64,000 bases of DNA from Acidobacteriota bacterium (GCA_016715865.1 JADJXM010000004.1:408501-472500); one strand, 5' to 3'; positions 1 to 20,724 are shown, counted from the first letter of the stretch. A program made the numbers and translations. The notes: generated by a model not told the origin, from the sequence alone.

Positions 1-138
1 GTCGATCAGCATTGCCTGAGCGTTGGATGATTTTGTCTTTATCGGCACATGGCAAACCGGCGATTGCTCCTGGGCGAACCCGGAAATGCTCATGATTGTA
101 AGCAGGCTGATCGAAAGAACAGGAATTCGCACTCGCAT
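1..138 (-). CDS. Secreted protein, N-terminal fragment (runs off left edge)
   Basis: Only the first 46 codons are inside the window; the gene continues past base 1. The start ATG at 138-136 follows an AGGAG ribosome site. The peptide begins MRVRIPVLSISLLTIM and ends its hydrophobic stretch with SGFAQEQ, a typical Sec signal peptide with a cleavage site near the Ala-Gln. One Cys follows in SPVCHVP. Too little is visible to assign a family. It lies downstream of the other small secreted protein on the same strand, with a terminator-like hairpin between them. Confidence 0.6.
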   Translation of the reverse strand, partial: MRVRIPVLSISLLTIMSISGFAQEQSPVCHVPIKTKSSNAQAMLID

Positions 139-201
139 GTATTTCTCCTGGGTCAGGGGCAGTTTCCAGCAAAACAGGGTCATGGCAGCAGACAGAACAA
201 A

Positions 202-231
202 GGCCGGTAATATCTGAAGATACCACCGGCC
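202..231 (-). terminator. Terminator-like hairpin between two minus-strand genes
   Basis: On the minus strand a 7-bp stem GGCCGGT/ACCGGCC closes a 16-base loop and is followed by TTTGTTCT. It sits just after the stop of the gene ending at 253 and before the start at 138, so it could end or attenuate the upstream transcript. Confidence 0.45.
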
Positions 232-252
232 CTCGCTCAGCTTTTCTAAAGG

Positions 253-984
253 CTATTTCCTCTTCTTCTTGGCTGACCAGGTGCCTGAGAAACCGCCTGC
301 TTCCCATTTGCCGCCCATGTCCTCGCCCGTGCGCTTGCCGTTGAGAGGAATCGGACCATTGCCCTGGTATGTCGCAGTCAGGTTGACGACATCCGGATCC
401 TTGGCCTCGATCGCGACGACGTTCAGATCGCCTCCACCGGGAACCTCGGTCACCAGTTTGTCGCCATCGCGCTTGATGACAAGCGTGAAGGGCAACTCGC
501 CCTGACCGTCAGCAACCACGACCGCATCGTATTCGCCTTCAAGACCGGCAACAACCGAACCGCCCGCAGCAGCCCCACCGGCGACGGTAGTCGAACCGGC
601 CCCGCCGGCCGCCTCGTCGCGCAGTGCCGTCCAGGTCCCTTTCATATCTCCGGCTGTCCAGTCGCCGACGATCTTGCCTCCGTCAAACTTACCTTTGATC
701 GTCACCGTCGTGCCGCCGGCATCGCAATCGACCGTCACATTATTTTCGTCATCAACCTTCACCCCAGTCACGGTCAGTGGCATCGGCGAATCTTTCACCT
801 CACCCTGCCATTTTTCGCCGTCATGCTTGAGCACCATCAGAAAATTGAGCGCTCCAAGCTCACTGCTGGTAGCAGTCACCTTGTACGTTCCCGCCACAGG
901 ATGCGTCTGCGCATACCCGGCAACCGCAACCATTGCGGTCAACATCAAAGCCATCCCGAAACCGCTAATAACTCGCTTCATCAT
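253..984 (-). CDS. Secreted protein with two tandem beta-rich repeats, function unknown
   Basis: A predicted exported protein of 243 residues. The start at 984 (MMKRVISGF) is chosen over an upstream TTG because GGAG lies 9 bases before it; the upstream TTG would put that site inside the gene. A signal peptide ends near AGYAQ. The mature part is an internal duplication: VAGTYKV to GDWTAGDMKGTW (first half) matches LEGEYDA to GGKWEAGGFSGTW (second half), joined by a Gly/Ala linker. Each copy has the pattern hydrophobic strand, D/G-rich turn, then a terminal G-W motif. The tail is KKKRK. No catalytic motif is visible, and I do not recognise the family. Confidence 0.7.
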   Translation of the reverse strand: MMKRVISGFGMALMLTAMVAVAGYAQTHPVAGTYKVTATSSELGALNFLMVLKHDGEKWQGEVKDSPMPLTVTGVKVDDENNVTVDCDAGGTTVTIKGKFDGGKIVGDWTAGDMKGTWTALRDEAAGGAGSTTVAGGAAAGGSVVAGLEGEYDAVVVADGQGELPFTLVIKRDGDKLVTEVPGGGDLNVVAIEAKDPDVVNLTATYQGNGPIPLNGKRTGEDMGGKWEAGGFSGTWSAKKKRK

Positions 985-1141
985 ATGTTCCAACTCCTTC
1001 AATTACTCTTTCCAGAGAAAATGGTCGTAACAGTTCAGCCCGAGATGGCCTGACTGCAAAAATAATCTGATAAATGGACAAGGATTGACAAGTGTAATCT
1101 CCGTCCGGTTAGAAAACAAGCCTCAACAATCCTGAGAATTT

Positions 1142-1174
1142 TTGACTGTCAACTTTCAATTTTTAACATATAAT
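1142..1174 (+). promoter_or_regulatory. Possible promoter for the hemolysin-III-like gene
   Basis: A perfect TATAAT lies at 1169-1174, about 46 bases before the start codon. The nearest TTGACT is at 1142-1147, giving a 21-base spacer that is too long for a standard sigma-70 promoter. The -10 is credible; the -35 is not secure. Confidence 0.3.
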
Positions 1175-1220
1175 CGAACTGCTCTCCCCGGCCCGAAAAC
1201 TCACGAGGAATTGCACAGTC

Positions 1221-1868
<648 letters not shown>

Positions 1869-1905
1869 TCTGGCCGGTCAGTCGATCGGTCTGGAGGTTA
1901 TTGCA

Positions 1906-2778
1906 ATGATTTTTCAGGGTGCCGAGGCCGCGGCTCTGAGTAAAACAGTGTTTGAAAAGATAATCGAATACCTCAACTACCCTTTCATCAATCAAGCACA
2001 ATTCAAGGTCTCACTGTTAAGCCTGATTCTGTTCGGCATTCTGCTGGCGCTCGTCTTCGGAATCTCGCATTACATAAGAAAAGTTCTGCGACAAAGCCGG
2101 TGGATGTCGCAGATAGACGATGGACTGCGCTTTACGGTGCTGCGCATCCTGCATTATTTGATCGTCGCGGCCGGGGTATTCTACGGTCTTAAAATTGGAT
2201 TCAACGCTGATCTGACCAGTATCGCGGTATTGATCGGCTTTCTGTCGGTCGGAATCGGATTCGGACTGCAATACATTGCCTCAGACCTGATTTCAGGACT
2301 GATCTTGCTCTTCGAACGGCCGATCAGGGTGGGAGACAGACTCAAGCTGGGCGAAATCGACGGACGCGTGGAGAATATTCAGGTCCGGACAACTCTCATC
2401 ATCACCAACGACAACATCGCCGTCATCGTTCCAAATTCAGACCTGGTTCGCAACCAGGTCATCAACTGGTCATACGGCAGCCATCGGATAAGGCTGCGAA
2501 TCCCCGTCGGGGTATCGTACTCGAGCGATCTCGAACAGGTAAGCAAGGCACTCACCGATGCCGCCAAATTGGTCGCGGAAGTTCTTTCAGAACCCGCCCC
2601 AAAAGTTCACCTCAAGGCATTTGGAGATTCGTCGATCGACTTCGATCTGCTGGTTTGGATCGACAAGCCTCACAATACCCCACAAATCCGCAGCAATGTC
2701 AATTTCGCCATCGCCCGCGTGTTCGGCGAACGAGGCATTGAAATCCCGTTCCCGCAACGCGACCTGCATATCATTAGC

Positions 2779-2787
<9 letters not shown>
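1906..2787 (+). CDS. Small-conductance mechanosensitive channel, MscS family
   Basis: A 293-residue inner-membrane channel that would relieve turgor on osmotic down-shock. Three predicted helices precede the pore-lining segment LIGFLSVGIGFGLQYIASDLISGLILLFERPIRVGD, which has the Gly/Ala packing and the F-ERP-xxVGD junction typical of MscS. A beta domain (VENIQVRTTLIITNDN, VPNSDLVRNQVINWS) and a C-terminal alpha/beta domain follow. The start at 1906 follows GGAGG; an open frame extends further upstream but overlaps the preceding gene. The last residues (ISRQ) and the TAG stop lie inside the repeat element that separates it from hppA. Confidence 0.88.
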
Positions 2788-5507
<2,720 letters not shown>

Positions 5508-5755
5508 ACGTGGTGAAACCTCTTTTGATAAATTAATTTTATGGACGGAACACGAAAGGCGGATTATAGACAAACCCGGACGAGATGAAAAGCCGTAAGG
5601 GCCAATTTTTACAGGCTTTTGCCCGGCATAATGCCCGCGTCATGGTCTGACCAACCTGAAAACAGCCTGAAATGCAATGTTTGAGTCGCTTAGCGTTCCA
5701 TCGATAACCCATATAATCTAAATGAATGGTCTGTTTCGTGGTAAAGTTTTAAGAT

Positions 5756-8700
5756 ATGAGCGAGAAGACAATGGAGCTGAAGATGTACCTGTGGATAAGG
5801 CTGATTATCATAACAGTGGTCACCGGAGCGGCATCGGTAAGTCTGGCTGTATCGGCCGAAGCGCAGAGCGGCCGAGGCAGGCAGCCTGCTCCTGCACCGA
5901 AACCCAAACCGAATCTGCCTGCTCCGACGGTGCTTGGGATCCCGGATGGAGGAAAGCTCAAACGTCAGGATATGGACGGCATGACGTCGCGCTTTCTACT
6001 GCAAAACGGACTGACGATAATCATCCGCGAACGTCATTCGGTGCCGCTGGTCGCCGTCAACCTGTCGGTCAAGGCCGGACCGGTCGACGAAGTCGACGAG
6101 GTTGCCGGGACATCGAGACTGGTGCGTCAGATGATACTGCGCGGATCAGGCAAATATGCCCGATCGAGGATCGATCAGATGGTCGCGCGTATGGGTGGCG
6201 CGCTGACATCGAAAACTGATTACGATCTGACATCCTTCGATCTTGTCGCGCCGGCAGAAAGCTATAACTTGATGATCGAGATGCTCGCCGCACTGATCGT
6301 AAATCCCGAGTTCAAGGCTGATGAGATAAACCTGGCGGCCCAGGCGGTTGCACTTGAAACGGCCATTGAACAAGACGATCCGTCCATCGCATCGCTCGAT
6401 AAATTCTATGGTGCGGCTTTCACAGTCAATCGATTGAAACGCGGCAAGATAACGACGGCGGATCTGACTGCTGTCCCGCGCGAACGGCTTCTCGATTTCC
6501 ACCGGAGGTATTACCATCCGGAAAATACCGTCATTACCATCGTTGGAGACATCTTCTCGCTGCAGGCCCTGGGGCAGGCCCAGTTGAATTTCGGCAATTA
6601 CAAAAAGCCCGCTCCGGGACAGGAAAAAAAACCGGCGGCAGGCAAGCCCGACAAGCCGGCTAAAACTCAGGTGAAGAAGGAACCGCCGGCTGCCGCGACA
6701 GATGAAGCGGCAGCCGAACAGCCGTCGCCGGTCGAGCCATTCTCGCCAAATCCCGAAGAGCCCTTACAGCAGGGCCTGCGATACGGCAATCATCGCGCCG
6801 ATACCGGATACAGCATCGTCACGATCGGATACCGTGGGCCGAATCTGATCATCGACAAGAACGGCAAGCCTGAAAAGGAGAGCCTGAAGGACCTGGCGAC
6901 GATGCGCGTCATGGCCGCGGCGCTGGGTCTTGGTCGGGGTTCGCGCCTCAACCAGGGGTTGACCGAGGGGTTCGCTTCACGCGACAAATTGAGCGTCACG
7001 GTTGACGGCGTCGCAGAATACCGGATGCTGCCCGGCGCCGGCATGCTGATCGCGCAACTGACGGTCGACTCGGACCGAATCGACCGCGCCGAAGCGGAAT
7101 ACTTTCGTGAAATCGAGAGGTTCAAACGTGAGCTGATCAGTCAAGGCGAACTGCAGCGGGCGATAGTCATGCTGGAAAAACGCCATTTCGACAGAATCTC
7201 GCAGGTCGAAAGCGAGGCCTCGACGCTCTCGTTTCATGAGCTGCGTTTAGGCGATTACAAGCTTTTCGATACCATGCCGGAGCGACTGGGTCAGATCACG
7301 CCGCAGGATGTTCAGCAGGCGGCAGCGAAGTACCTGACGCTGGGCAACACAACAGTGCACGAACAGGAACCTTTGACGGCGCGGGCGCGCACTTTTACAC
7401 CTGAAAAATATGCCGAGCTGGTGGTCACTTTCGCCGGGACGGCTGCTCAGCCTGTCACGCCAGAGGAGGTCAAACCGGCGATCGCGCTCAAGGTCTTCCC
7501 ACAGGGCGAACTACGAAACCAGACCAGCGAAGGCCGAAACATAAACATCGCCGCCATCCCACAGCCGATCAAAGACTTTTCTCTGCTGCGCGGGCCGCGA
7601 GCCTATGTCCGGGAAGACAAGTCACTGCCCCGGCTGGCCGTCACCGTGCTGTTTCAAGGCGGCAGGCTGCTCGAAGACAACACCAGCAGCGGAATTACCG
7701 AGCTCATGCTTCGGACGATGCAGAAAAGCACTGCATCGCGCAAAGCGGACCTGGTATCTCACGAGCTGGAAAGTTTCGGCGGCGATATCATGATCGTCAA
7801 CGAGGCGGACTACTTCGGATTCACGCTCGATGTCCTCTCTCGAAATGCCGAAAGCGCGATTCGACTGCTGATCGATATGCTGGAAAACCCCTTCACCGAC
7901 AAGGATGAAGTGGCACGCGAAGCCGCCGCGCTCATGGCAATCCAAAGGGAATACCGCGACGATCACCTGACGCGGGCGGACGAACTGCTCTGGGCATCGC
8001 TCTACCCCAATCATCCATATGCTCTGCCCCGGTACGGACTGCCCGAGGTCGTCAAGGCCGCAACCGTCGAAAATATCGAAGCATGGTATGCCAAAACCGT
8101 CAGCAAACAGTTCCCGATCGTGATCCTCGTTGGCGACACAGACGGATCGGCGCTGGTATCGAGAATCTTCGCCGAAGGCCTCAAACGCAACGAACTGGAC
8201 CGCACGCTGCAGATCAGCATGCCACGCCCCATCGAAGCCGTTGCCGAAATGGCCGATCAGCGTAAACATCGGACGACCACGCAGGAGATCGGATTCCGCG
8301 TGACCAGTCAAATGCTGACGTCTCCGAATGACTTCTTCGCCATCGAGATGGCCGGTCACCTCGCATCAACCGGCAAACTGGCTGAAGATCTGAGATACGG
8401 CCAGGCTCTGATAAATTCGATCGATGCGCGGATGGACCAGCGCATAGCCGCCGGCATATTTTCGCTCACAACCGCCACCTTGCCCGAACACGAACAGCGC
8501 GTCCGTGAGGCAATTCTGACCGAGATGAAACGGCTCGCCGCCGAGACTCCGACCGATGAAGAGTTCGAATGGGGACGCAATGCGACGATCGGGCGCGACG
8601 CGATCGCTCTTCAATCACACTTCCTGCGCGCTCTCCGTTATGCGCGTGCAGTCATCTTCGGACGCGACCCGAAAGAGATAGAATCCCAACCCGATCTCGT

Positions 8701-8809
8701 TCGAACGATTCGCAAAACCGATGTCAAACGGATGGCTGAGTCTATCACCAAAACCGGCATCTCCGGCGCAGGGGTCGTGCGCGGCGATAAGGCAGCGCCA
8801 AAAGGTTAA
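5756..8809 (+). CDS. Fused double M16-type (pitrilysin-like) protein lacking the zinc motif
   Basis: A 1017-residue exported protein with two consecutive M16 metallopeptidase units. A signal peptide covers about residues 10-37. The first unit reads NGLTIIIRERHSVPLVAVNLSVKAG and then GTSRLVRQMILRG, where active enzymes have GTAHxLEHMxFKG, so His, Glu and His are all replaced. The second unit (from about residue 610) reads SGITELMLRTMQKST and also lacks HxxEH. A Pro/Ala/Lys-rich insert lies at about residues 281-340. Family knowledge suggests a non-catalytic chamber subunit or scaffold. The start at 5756 has no clear ribosome site; ATG 5783, preceded by GGAG at 6 bases, is an attractive alternative. 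Confidence 0.85.
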   Translation: MSEKTMELKMYLWIRLIIITVVTGAASVSLAVSAEAQSGRGRQPAPAPKPKPNLPAPTVLGIPDGGKLKRQDMDGMTSRFLLQNGLTIIIRERHSVPLVAVNLSVKAGPVDEVDEVAGTSRLVRQMILRGSGKYARSRIDQMVARMGGALTSKTDYDLTSFDLVAPAESYNLMIEMLAALIVNPEFKADEINLAAQAVALETAIEQDDPSIASLDKFYGAAFTVNRLKRGKITTADLTAVPRERLLDFHRRYYHPENTVITIVGDIFSLQALGQAQLNFGNYKKPAPGQEKKPAAGKPDKPAKTQVKKEPPAAATDEAAAEQPSPVEPFSPNPEEPLQQGLRYGNHRADTGYSIVTIGYRGPNLIIDKNGKPEKESLKDLATMRVMAAALGLGRGSRLNQGLTEGFASRDKLSVTVDGVAEYRMLPGAGMLIAQLTVDSDRIDRAEAEYFREIERFKRELISQGELQRAIVMLEKRHFDRISQVESEASTLSFHELRLGDYKLFDTMPERLGQITPQDVQQAAAKYLTLGNTTVHEQEPLTARARTFTPEKYAELVVTFAGTAAQPVTPEEVKPAIALKVFPQGELRNQTSEGRNINIAAIPQPIKDFSLLRGPRAYVREDKSLPRLAVTVLFQGGRLLEDNTSSGITELMLRTMQKSTASRKADLVSHELESFGGDIMIVNEADYFGFTLDVLSRNAESAIRLLIDMLENPFTDKDEVAREAAALMAIQREYRDDHLTRADELLWASLYPNHPYALPRYGLPEVVKAATVENIEAWYAKTVSKQFPIVILVGDTDGSALVSRIFAEGLKRNELDRTLQISMPRPIEAVAEMADQRKHRTTTQEIGFRVTSQMLTSPNDFFAIEMAGHLASTGKLAEDLRYGQALINSIDARMDQRIAAGIFSLTTATLPEHEQRVREAILTEMKRLAAETPTDEEFEWGRNATIGRDAIALQSHFLRALRYARAVIFGRDPKEIESQPDLVRTIRKTDVKRMAESITKTGISGAGVVRGDKAAPKG

Positions 8810-8866
8810 ACGCCAAGGCGCCAGGAGGGCCAGGGAGATTTAAAGGGTAAAATGTGACTAGTAGTC

Positions 8867-9109
8867 CATCACGCTGAATCTGATGAAAAAAGTGAATCGC
8901 AAAGGACGCAGAGGAATTGAATCGCAGAGAACGCAAAGGACGCAAAGAAGAATTTAGAAGATAATTGCCCGAGTCAGAAACAATAGGCAATATTCCGAAT
9001 CTCTCTTTCCATTAAAATCCTTTGCGTCCTTTGCGTTCTTTGCGATTCAATTCCTCTGCGTCCTTTGCGATTCACTTTTTCCATCAAATTCAGCATGATG
9101 AAGTACTAG
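8867..9109. repeat. CGCAAAGGACGC-rich inverted-repeat element, copy F1
   Basis: It fills the 331-base gap between the M16-like gene and thiL. The ends are imperfect 28-bp terminal inverted repeats (CTAGTAGTCCATCACGCTGA on the left; complement CTAGTACTTCATCATGCTGA on the right). Inside, the left arm repeats ATCGCAAAGGACGCAGAG-type units and the right arm carries their complements (CTTTGCGTCCTTTGCG), around an unrelated core of about 70 bases. A corrupted relative lies at 11158-11319. Confidence 0.75.
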
Positions 9110-9140
9110 CCAGCTTGAATGTGCAATCGGCGAAGAAGAC

Positions 9141-10293
<1,153 letters not shown>

Positions 10294-10294
10294 T

Positions 10295-11335
<1,041 letters not shown>

Positions 11336-11432
11336 ATTAACCGCAAACCGATTGAACCGTTCAGCCTGTCCGGCTAAGATGAACTTTCTCCATTCCCGTT
11401 AAATCCAGATACATCAATCCCAGGAGGAATCG

Positions 11433-14060
<2,628 letters not shown>

Positions 14061-14118
14061 GCCCCTGATTTGTTTCCAAGGCCGGTATTGATAATATGAA
14101 GATAACAGGAGAGCAATA

Positions 14119-14775
<657 letters not shown>

Positions 14776-14784
14776 ATCGACGCT

Positions 14785-16206
<1,422 letters not shown>

Positions 16207-16229
16207 CGTCAGAAAAACGCCAAGCCGCC

Positions 16230-17780
16230 ATGCCGGCCAAGAGGTCAATGAGCAGCAGAAGAGAATTCATAAAACAGGCCATTCTGGCCGGATCGGGAGT
16301 CGCTTTTCCGGCGATCATTCGATCGCAATCCTCGCGGCCGCAAATTCCATGTGGAGTACAGAGTGGAGATGTTGCAGGCGGACGGGCGGTTATCTGGAGC
16401 CGCAGCGACCGTCCGGCGCGCATGATCGTCGAGTACGACACTACCGACGCCTTTCGTAACGTTCGGCGGATCACGGGTCCGGCGGCGATTGAACCGGGCG
16501 ATTTCACTGCCCGCGTCGATCTGTCGGGATTGCCGGCAGGACAAAAAATCTTTTACCGCGTCACGTTTCAATCGCTTGAAGACCTGCGATCATTAAGTGA
16601 GACCGTCACGGGCAGCTTCAACACTCAGCCTTCGACGCGCCGTGACGTGAGCTTCGTCTGGGGCGGCGACGTTTGCGGACAGGGCTGGGGTATCAATCCC
16701 GACTTCGGAGGCATGAAGATCTACCGTGCGATGCAGGCAGTCGGGCCGGATTTCTTCATCCACTCCGGCGACACGATATACGCCGACGGTCCGATCCAGG
16801 CCGAGGTCAGATTGGATGACGGTTCGATCTGGAGAAACCTGACGACGGCGGAAAAATCGAAGGTCGCAGAGACGCTCGATGAATTTCGCGGCAACCACCG
16901 CTACAACCTGCTTGATGAGAACTTCCGCCGGTTCAACGCCGAGGTTCCGATGCTGGCCCAATGGGACGATCACGAGGTCCGCAACAACTGGTATCCGGGG
17001 CAGGTGATCGAAGACGACAGGTACCGCGTCAAGAGCGCAGACCTTCTGGCTGCACGCGGCCGCCGTGCTTTTCTGGACTACACCCCAAACAGATTTCAGC
17101 CGGACGATCCCGAGCGCATCTACAGAGCGCATGAATACGGCCCGCTTCTGGATGTCATCCTGCTCGATGAACGCAGCTACCGCGGCCCGAACACGACCAA
17201 CCGCCAGACGGCAATGAGCGAGGAAACGATTTTCCTTGGAACATCGCAACTCGAATGGGTAAAGCAACGACTGCTCGGTTCACGGGCAACATGGAAAGTG
17301 ATTGCCAGCGACATGCCGATCGGCCTGATCGTAGGCGATACCGGCGGGAGATTCGAGAATTGCGCCAACGGCGACGGTCCGGCGCTCGGGCGGGAACTCG
17401 AGGTCGCCGATCTGCTGCGCTTCATCAAACGACGAAGGATCAGGAACGTTGTCTGGGTAACGGCGGATGTGCACTATGCGGCTGCCCATTTTTACGATCC
17501 TGCCAGGGCGCAGTTTGTGGATTTCAACCCATTCTGGGAATTCGTTGCCGGTCCGTTGAATGCCGGCACTTTCGGGCCGGGGCGGATGGACAATACCTTC
17601 GGGCCGGAAGTCAAATTCACTGGAATACCACAGGGGATGAAACCGAACCGCTCTCCGAAAGACGGCTTTCAGTTTTTCGGCCACGTGAAGATAGATGGGA
17701 AGACCGGAATCATGACCGTCAGCCTTCACGACATCGACGGGAAGAAGCTCTACAGCATCGAGCTGACACCGGACAAATGA
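16230..17780 (+). CDS. phoD: PhoD-type alkaline phosphatase, Tat-exported
   Basis: A 516-residue metallophosphatase of the PhoD family, which cleaves phosphate mono- and diesters outside the cytoplasm. The N-terminus SSRREFIKQAILAGSGVAF is a twin-arginine signal. An N-terminal beta-sandwich domain (GVQSGDVAGGRAVIWSRSD) precedes the catalytic domain with VWGGDVCGQG, FFIHSGDTIYADGPI, AQWDDHEVRNNW and a C-terminal VTADVHYAA, all PhoD metal and active-site motifs. The start could be 16230 or ATG 16248; the latter is nearer the Tat motif. Ca2+/Fe3+ dependence is known for the family, not shown here. Confidence 0.9.
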   Translation: MPAKRSMSSRREFIKQAILAGSGVAFPAIIRSQSSRPQIPCGVQSGDVAGGRAVIWSRSDRPARMIVEYDTTDAFRNVRRITGPAAIEPGDFTARVDLSGLPAGQKIFYRVTFQSLEDLRSLSETVTGSFNTQPSTRRDVSFVWGGDVCGQGWGINPDFGGMKIYRAMQAVGPDFFIHSGDTIYADGPIQAEVRLDDGSIWRNLTTAEKSKVAETLDEFRGNHRYNLLDENFRRFNAEVPMLAQWDDHEVRNNWYPGQVIEDDRYRVKSADLLAARGRRAFLDYTPNRFQPDDPERIYRAHEYGPLLDVILLDERSYRGPNTTNRQTAMSEETIFLGTSQLEWVKQRLLGSRATWKVIASDMPIGLIVGDTGGRFENCANGDGPALGRELEVADLLRFIKRRRIRNVVWVTADVHYAAAHFYDPARAQFVDFNPFWEFVAGPLNAGTFGPGRMDNTFGPEVKFTGIPQGMKPNRSPKDGFQFFGHVKIDGKTGIMTVSLHDIDGKKLYSIELTPDK

Positions 17781-17797
17781 GAAGAAGTTCCCGGTGT

Positions 17798-17884
17798 GGA
17801 GTGCGGCGGCCCGGCGCCGCTTTAGTAATGCTTTCAGCATTTGACAATATTGAATACTAAAGCGGCGCCGGGCCGCCGCACTCC
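17798..17884. repeat. Perfect 30-bp inverted repeat after phoD
   Basis: Two perfectly complementary 30-base arms (17798-17827 and 17855-17884) start GGAGTGCGGCGGCCCGGCGC and end in TTTAGTA, around a 27-base loop. It begins 18 bases after the phoD stop. It may act as a terminator or mRNA-end stabiliser, and belongs to the general pattern of hairpins at gene 3' ends in this window. Confidence 0.8.
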
Positions 17885-17929
17885 ATATTCGCCTTCAGAG
17901 GCTGAGCAGTTACAAGTGGAAACTATTAT

Positions 17930-18847
17930 ATGAAAATCAGAATCGCATTGATTATTTTGCTGGCGCTGATTGCCGTGCCGTCAACGAGCGTGCGTGGATG
18001 GGGAGCGCATGGGCATGAGATCTCAGGGCGGGCTGCGGCCATGAGGCTGCCACAGCAGATGCCCGCATTCTTCCGTAAAGCATCCGATCAGCTGAGTTAC
18101 CTGAACCCCGAGCCGGACCGCTGGCGTGATCGAAACGAATCGAATCTCGACCGCGCCATGGATTCAGCAGCCGCGCCGGATCACTTCCTGGATATGGAAC
18201 TGGTGCCTGAATCGGCTGTAAAAGCATTAAACAGGTATGATTTCACCGCAGAGATGATAAAGGCCGGGCAGAAACCGACTACCGCAGGTTTTGTGACTTT
18301 CCGTATGCTCGAGCTTTTCCAGCGCGTCAGGGTCGAATTCAGGCTCTGGCGCGCTGAGAAAAACCCGCTCAAACGACGATGGATCGAACAGCGTATTATT
18401 AATGATGCAGGAATTCTCGGCCATTATGTCTCCGACACGGCCAATCCTCATCACACAACAATTCATTACAATGGATGGTCGGGCGACAATCCGAATGGCT
18501 ACACGACCTATTCCCGCGAGCGCGGCATACATTTCCGCTTTGAAGAGGAGTATGTCGGCGCCCGGATCAAATTGAATGATGTCGTACCGCTGGTTTCAAT
18601 CAAACCTAATGTCTTTGAGAATCCGCGCGAAGCGATCTGGCAGCATCTTAAAACCGCCAATGCTTTGGTCGAACAGCTCTATATCCTCGACAAGAAAGAG
18701 CCGTTCAGCCAAACCAATACCTCGCCCGAGCACAAAAGCTTCGTCACAAACAGACTGGCCGATGGTGCTCAGATGCTGAGAGATCTGTGGTGGACGGCGT
18801 GGATAACCAGCGAGTTGCCTCCTGAAGTGCCGAACCCGCAAAATTGA
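17930..18847 (+). CDS. Secreted S1/P1-nuclease / zinc-phospholipase-C fold protein
   Basis: A 305-residue exported hydrolase-like protein. The signal peptide ends at SVRG, so the mature chain starts WGAHGHE, as in S1/P1 nucleases and phospholipase C where the N-terminal Trp itself binds zinc and the nearby His is a ligand. Further likely ligands are APDHFLDMEL and ILGHYVSDTANPHHTTIHYNGW (H-x3-D and His cluster). Length and motif order fit the zinc-binding trinuclear family. Nuclease versus phospholipase specificity cannot be told from sequence. A phosphate-scavenging role beside phoD is a plausible inference. Confidence 0.78.
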   Translation: MKIRIALIILLALIAVPSTSVRGWGAHGHEISGRAAAMRLPQQMPAFFRKASDQLSYLNPEPDRWRDRNESNLDRAMDSAAAPDHFLDMELVPESAVKALNRYDFTAEMIKAGQKPTTAGFVTFRMLELFQRVRVEFRLWRAEKNPLKRRWIEQRIINDAGILGHYVSDTANPHHTTIHYNGWSGDNPNGYTTYSRERGIHFRFEEEYVGARIKLNDVVPLVSIKPNVFENPREAIWQHLKTANALVEQLYILDKKEPFSQTNTSPEHKSFVTNRLADGAQMLRDLWWTAWITSELPPEVPNPQN

Positions 18848-18894
18848 TCAAAGGATATGGAGAATTATGGTCTGTAAAAGATGGAGGAAAAAAT

Positions 18895-19023
18895 AAGGCT
18901 GCCCGGGGCCCCAACGATTAAACCCCAACTGAATAATCAAAACCCCGGGCAGCCTTCTTAACTGAGGCTGACCGAATCAGGCTCCGCACTATCCCGAACC
19001 AATTACCTGATCCGATCAGCCTC
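18895..19023 (+). terminator. Two consecutive GC-rich hairpins after the P1-nuclease-like gene
   Basis: Hairpin 1: AAGGCTGCCCGGGG (18895) pairs with CCCCGGGCAGCCTT (18943-18956). Hairpin 2: GAGGCTGACCGAATCAGG (18964) pairs with CCTGATCCGATCAGCCTC (ending 19023). The plus strand has only CTT/CTCTT after each stem; on the minus strand hairpin 1 is followed by ATTTTTT. They may terminate transcription or protect RNA ends. Confidence 0.5.
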
Positions 19024-19116
19024 TCTTCGCTGTCAAAAGTAATATCGCAGCTAATTGTCCCTGATTTGTCACAAAGCGGTTGAAATATAGTGCACTGGTA
19101 ATATTTTCACTACCCC

Positions 19117-19192
<76 letters not shown>

Positions 19193-19210
19193 TAGAATTG
19201 GAATGAATCG

Positions 19211-19773
19211 ATGAGACATCCGTCATTATTGGAACGAAAACGGGCGGTGCTTGCCGTGATCGACCTTCAGGAAGCGTTCAGGCCAATTATCGAGAGCTTC
19301 GAGACGGTCGCCGGCAGGGTATCGATCATGGTTCAGGCCTGCAGACTGCTGGAGTTGCCGATCATCGTCACCGAGCAATATCCCAAAGGACTGGGCCGGA
19401 CGATCGCAGAGGTAGCCGATCATCTTCCGCTGGGGACAGAGCCGATCGAGAAGGTGGCATTTTCGGCATGCGGAGTCCAGGAATTCGACACCCGGCTGCG
19501 TGAACTGCATGCCGAACAGGTGATCGTTTGCGGCATCGAGGCTCACATCTGCGTCAGTCAGACAACACACGACCTGCTCCAGAACGGTTATCAGGTCCAT
19601 TTGCTGAGCGACGGCGTCTCGACCCGTTTGCCACACAACCGTGAGGTCGGCATCAACAAAATGGCACGCGCAGGCGCCATCATCTCATCTATTGAAACAG
19701 CCCTCTTCGAACTCTGCCCGGCCGGCACGCCGGAGTTCAAGTCAATGCAAAGCCTTGTAAAATCCCTGACCTG

Positions 19774-19774
<1 letters not shown>
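19211..19774 (+). CDS. Isochorismatase-like cysteine hydrolase
   Basis: A 187-residue alpha/beta hydrolase of the isochorismatase superfamily. The catalytic triad is visible: Asp in AVIDLQEAF, Lys in EPIEKVAFSAC, and Cys in VCGIEAHICVSQTTHDLL, with the family cis-peptide Ile-Glu just before the Cys region. Members hydrolyse isochorismate, nicotinamide or other amides; the substrate cannot be predicted. Its TGA stop overlaps the ATG of the next gene by one base, so the two are probably translationally coupled. Confidence 0.88.

Positions 19775-20712
<938 letters not shown>

Positions 20713-20724
<12 letters not shown>

Noticed and set aside
5681..5717. Promoter before the M16-like gene (TTGAGT and TATAAT)
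   Set aside because: The TATAAT at 5712 is good, but the spacer to TTGAGT is about 25 bases, too long to call a promoter.
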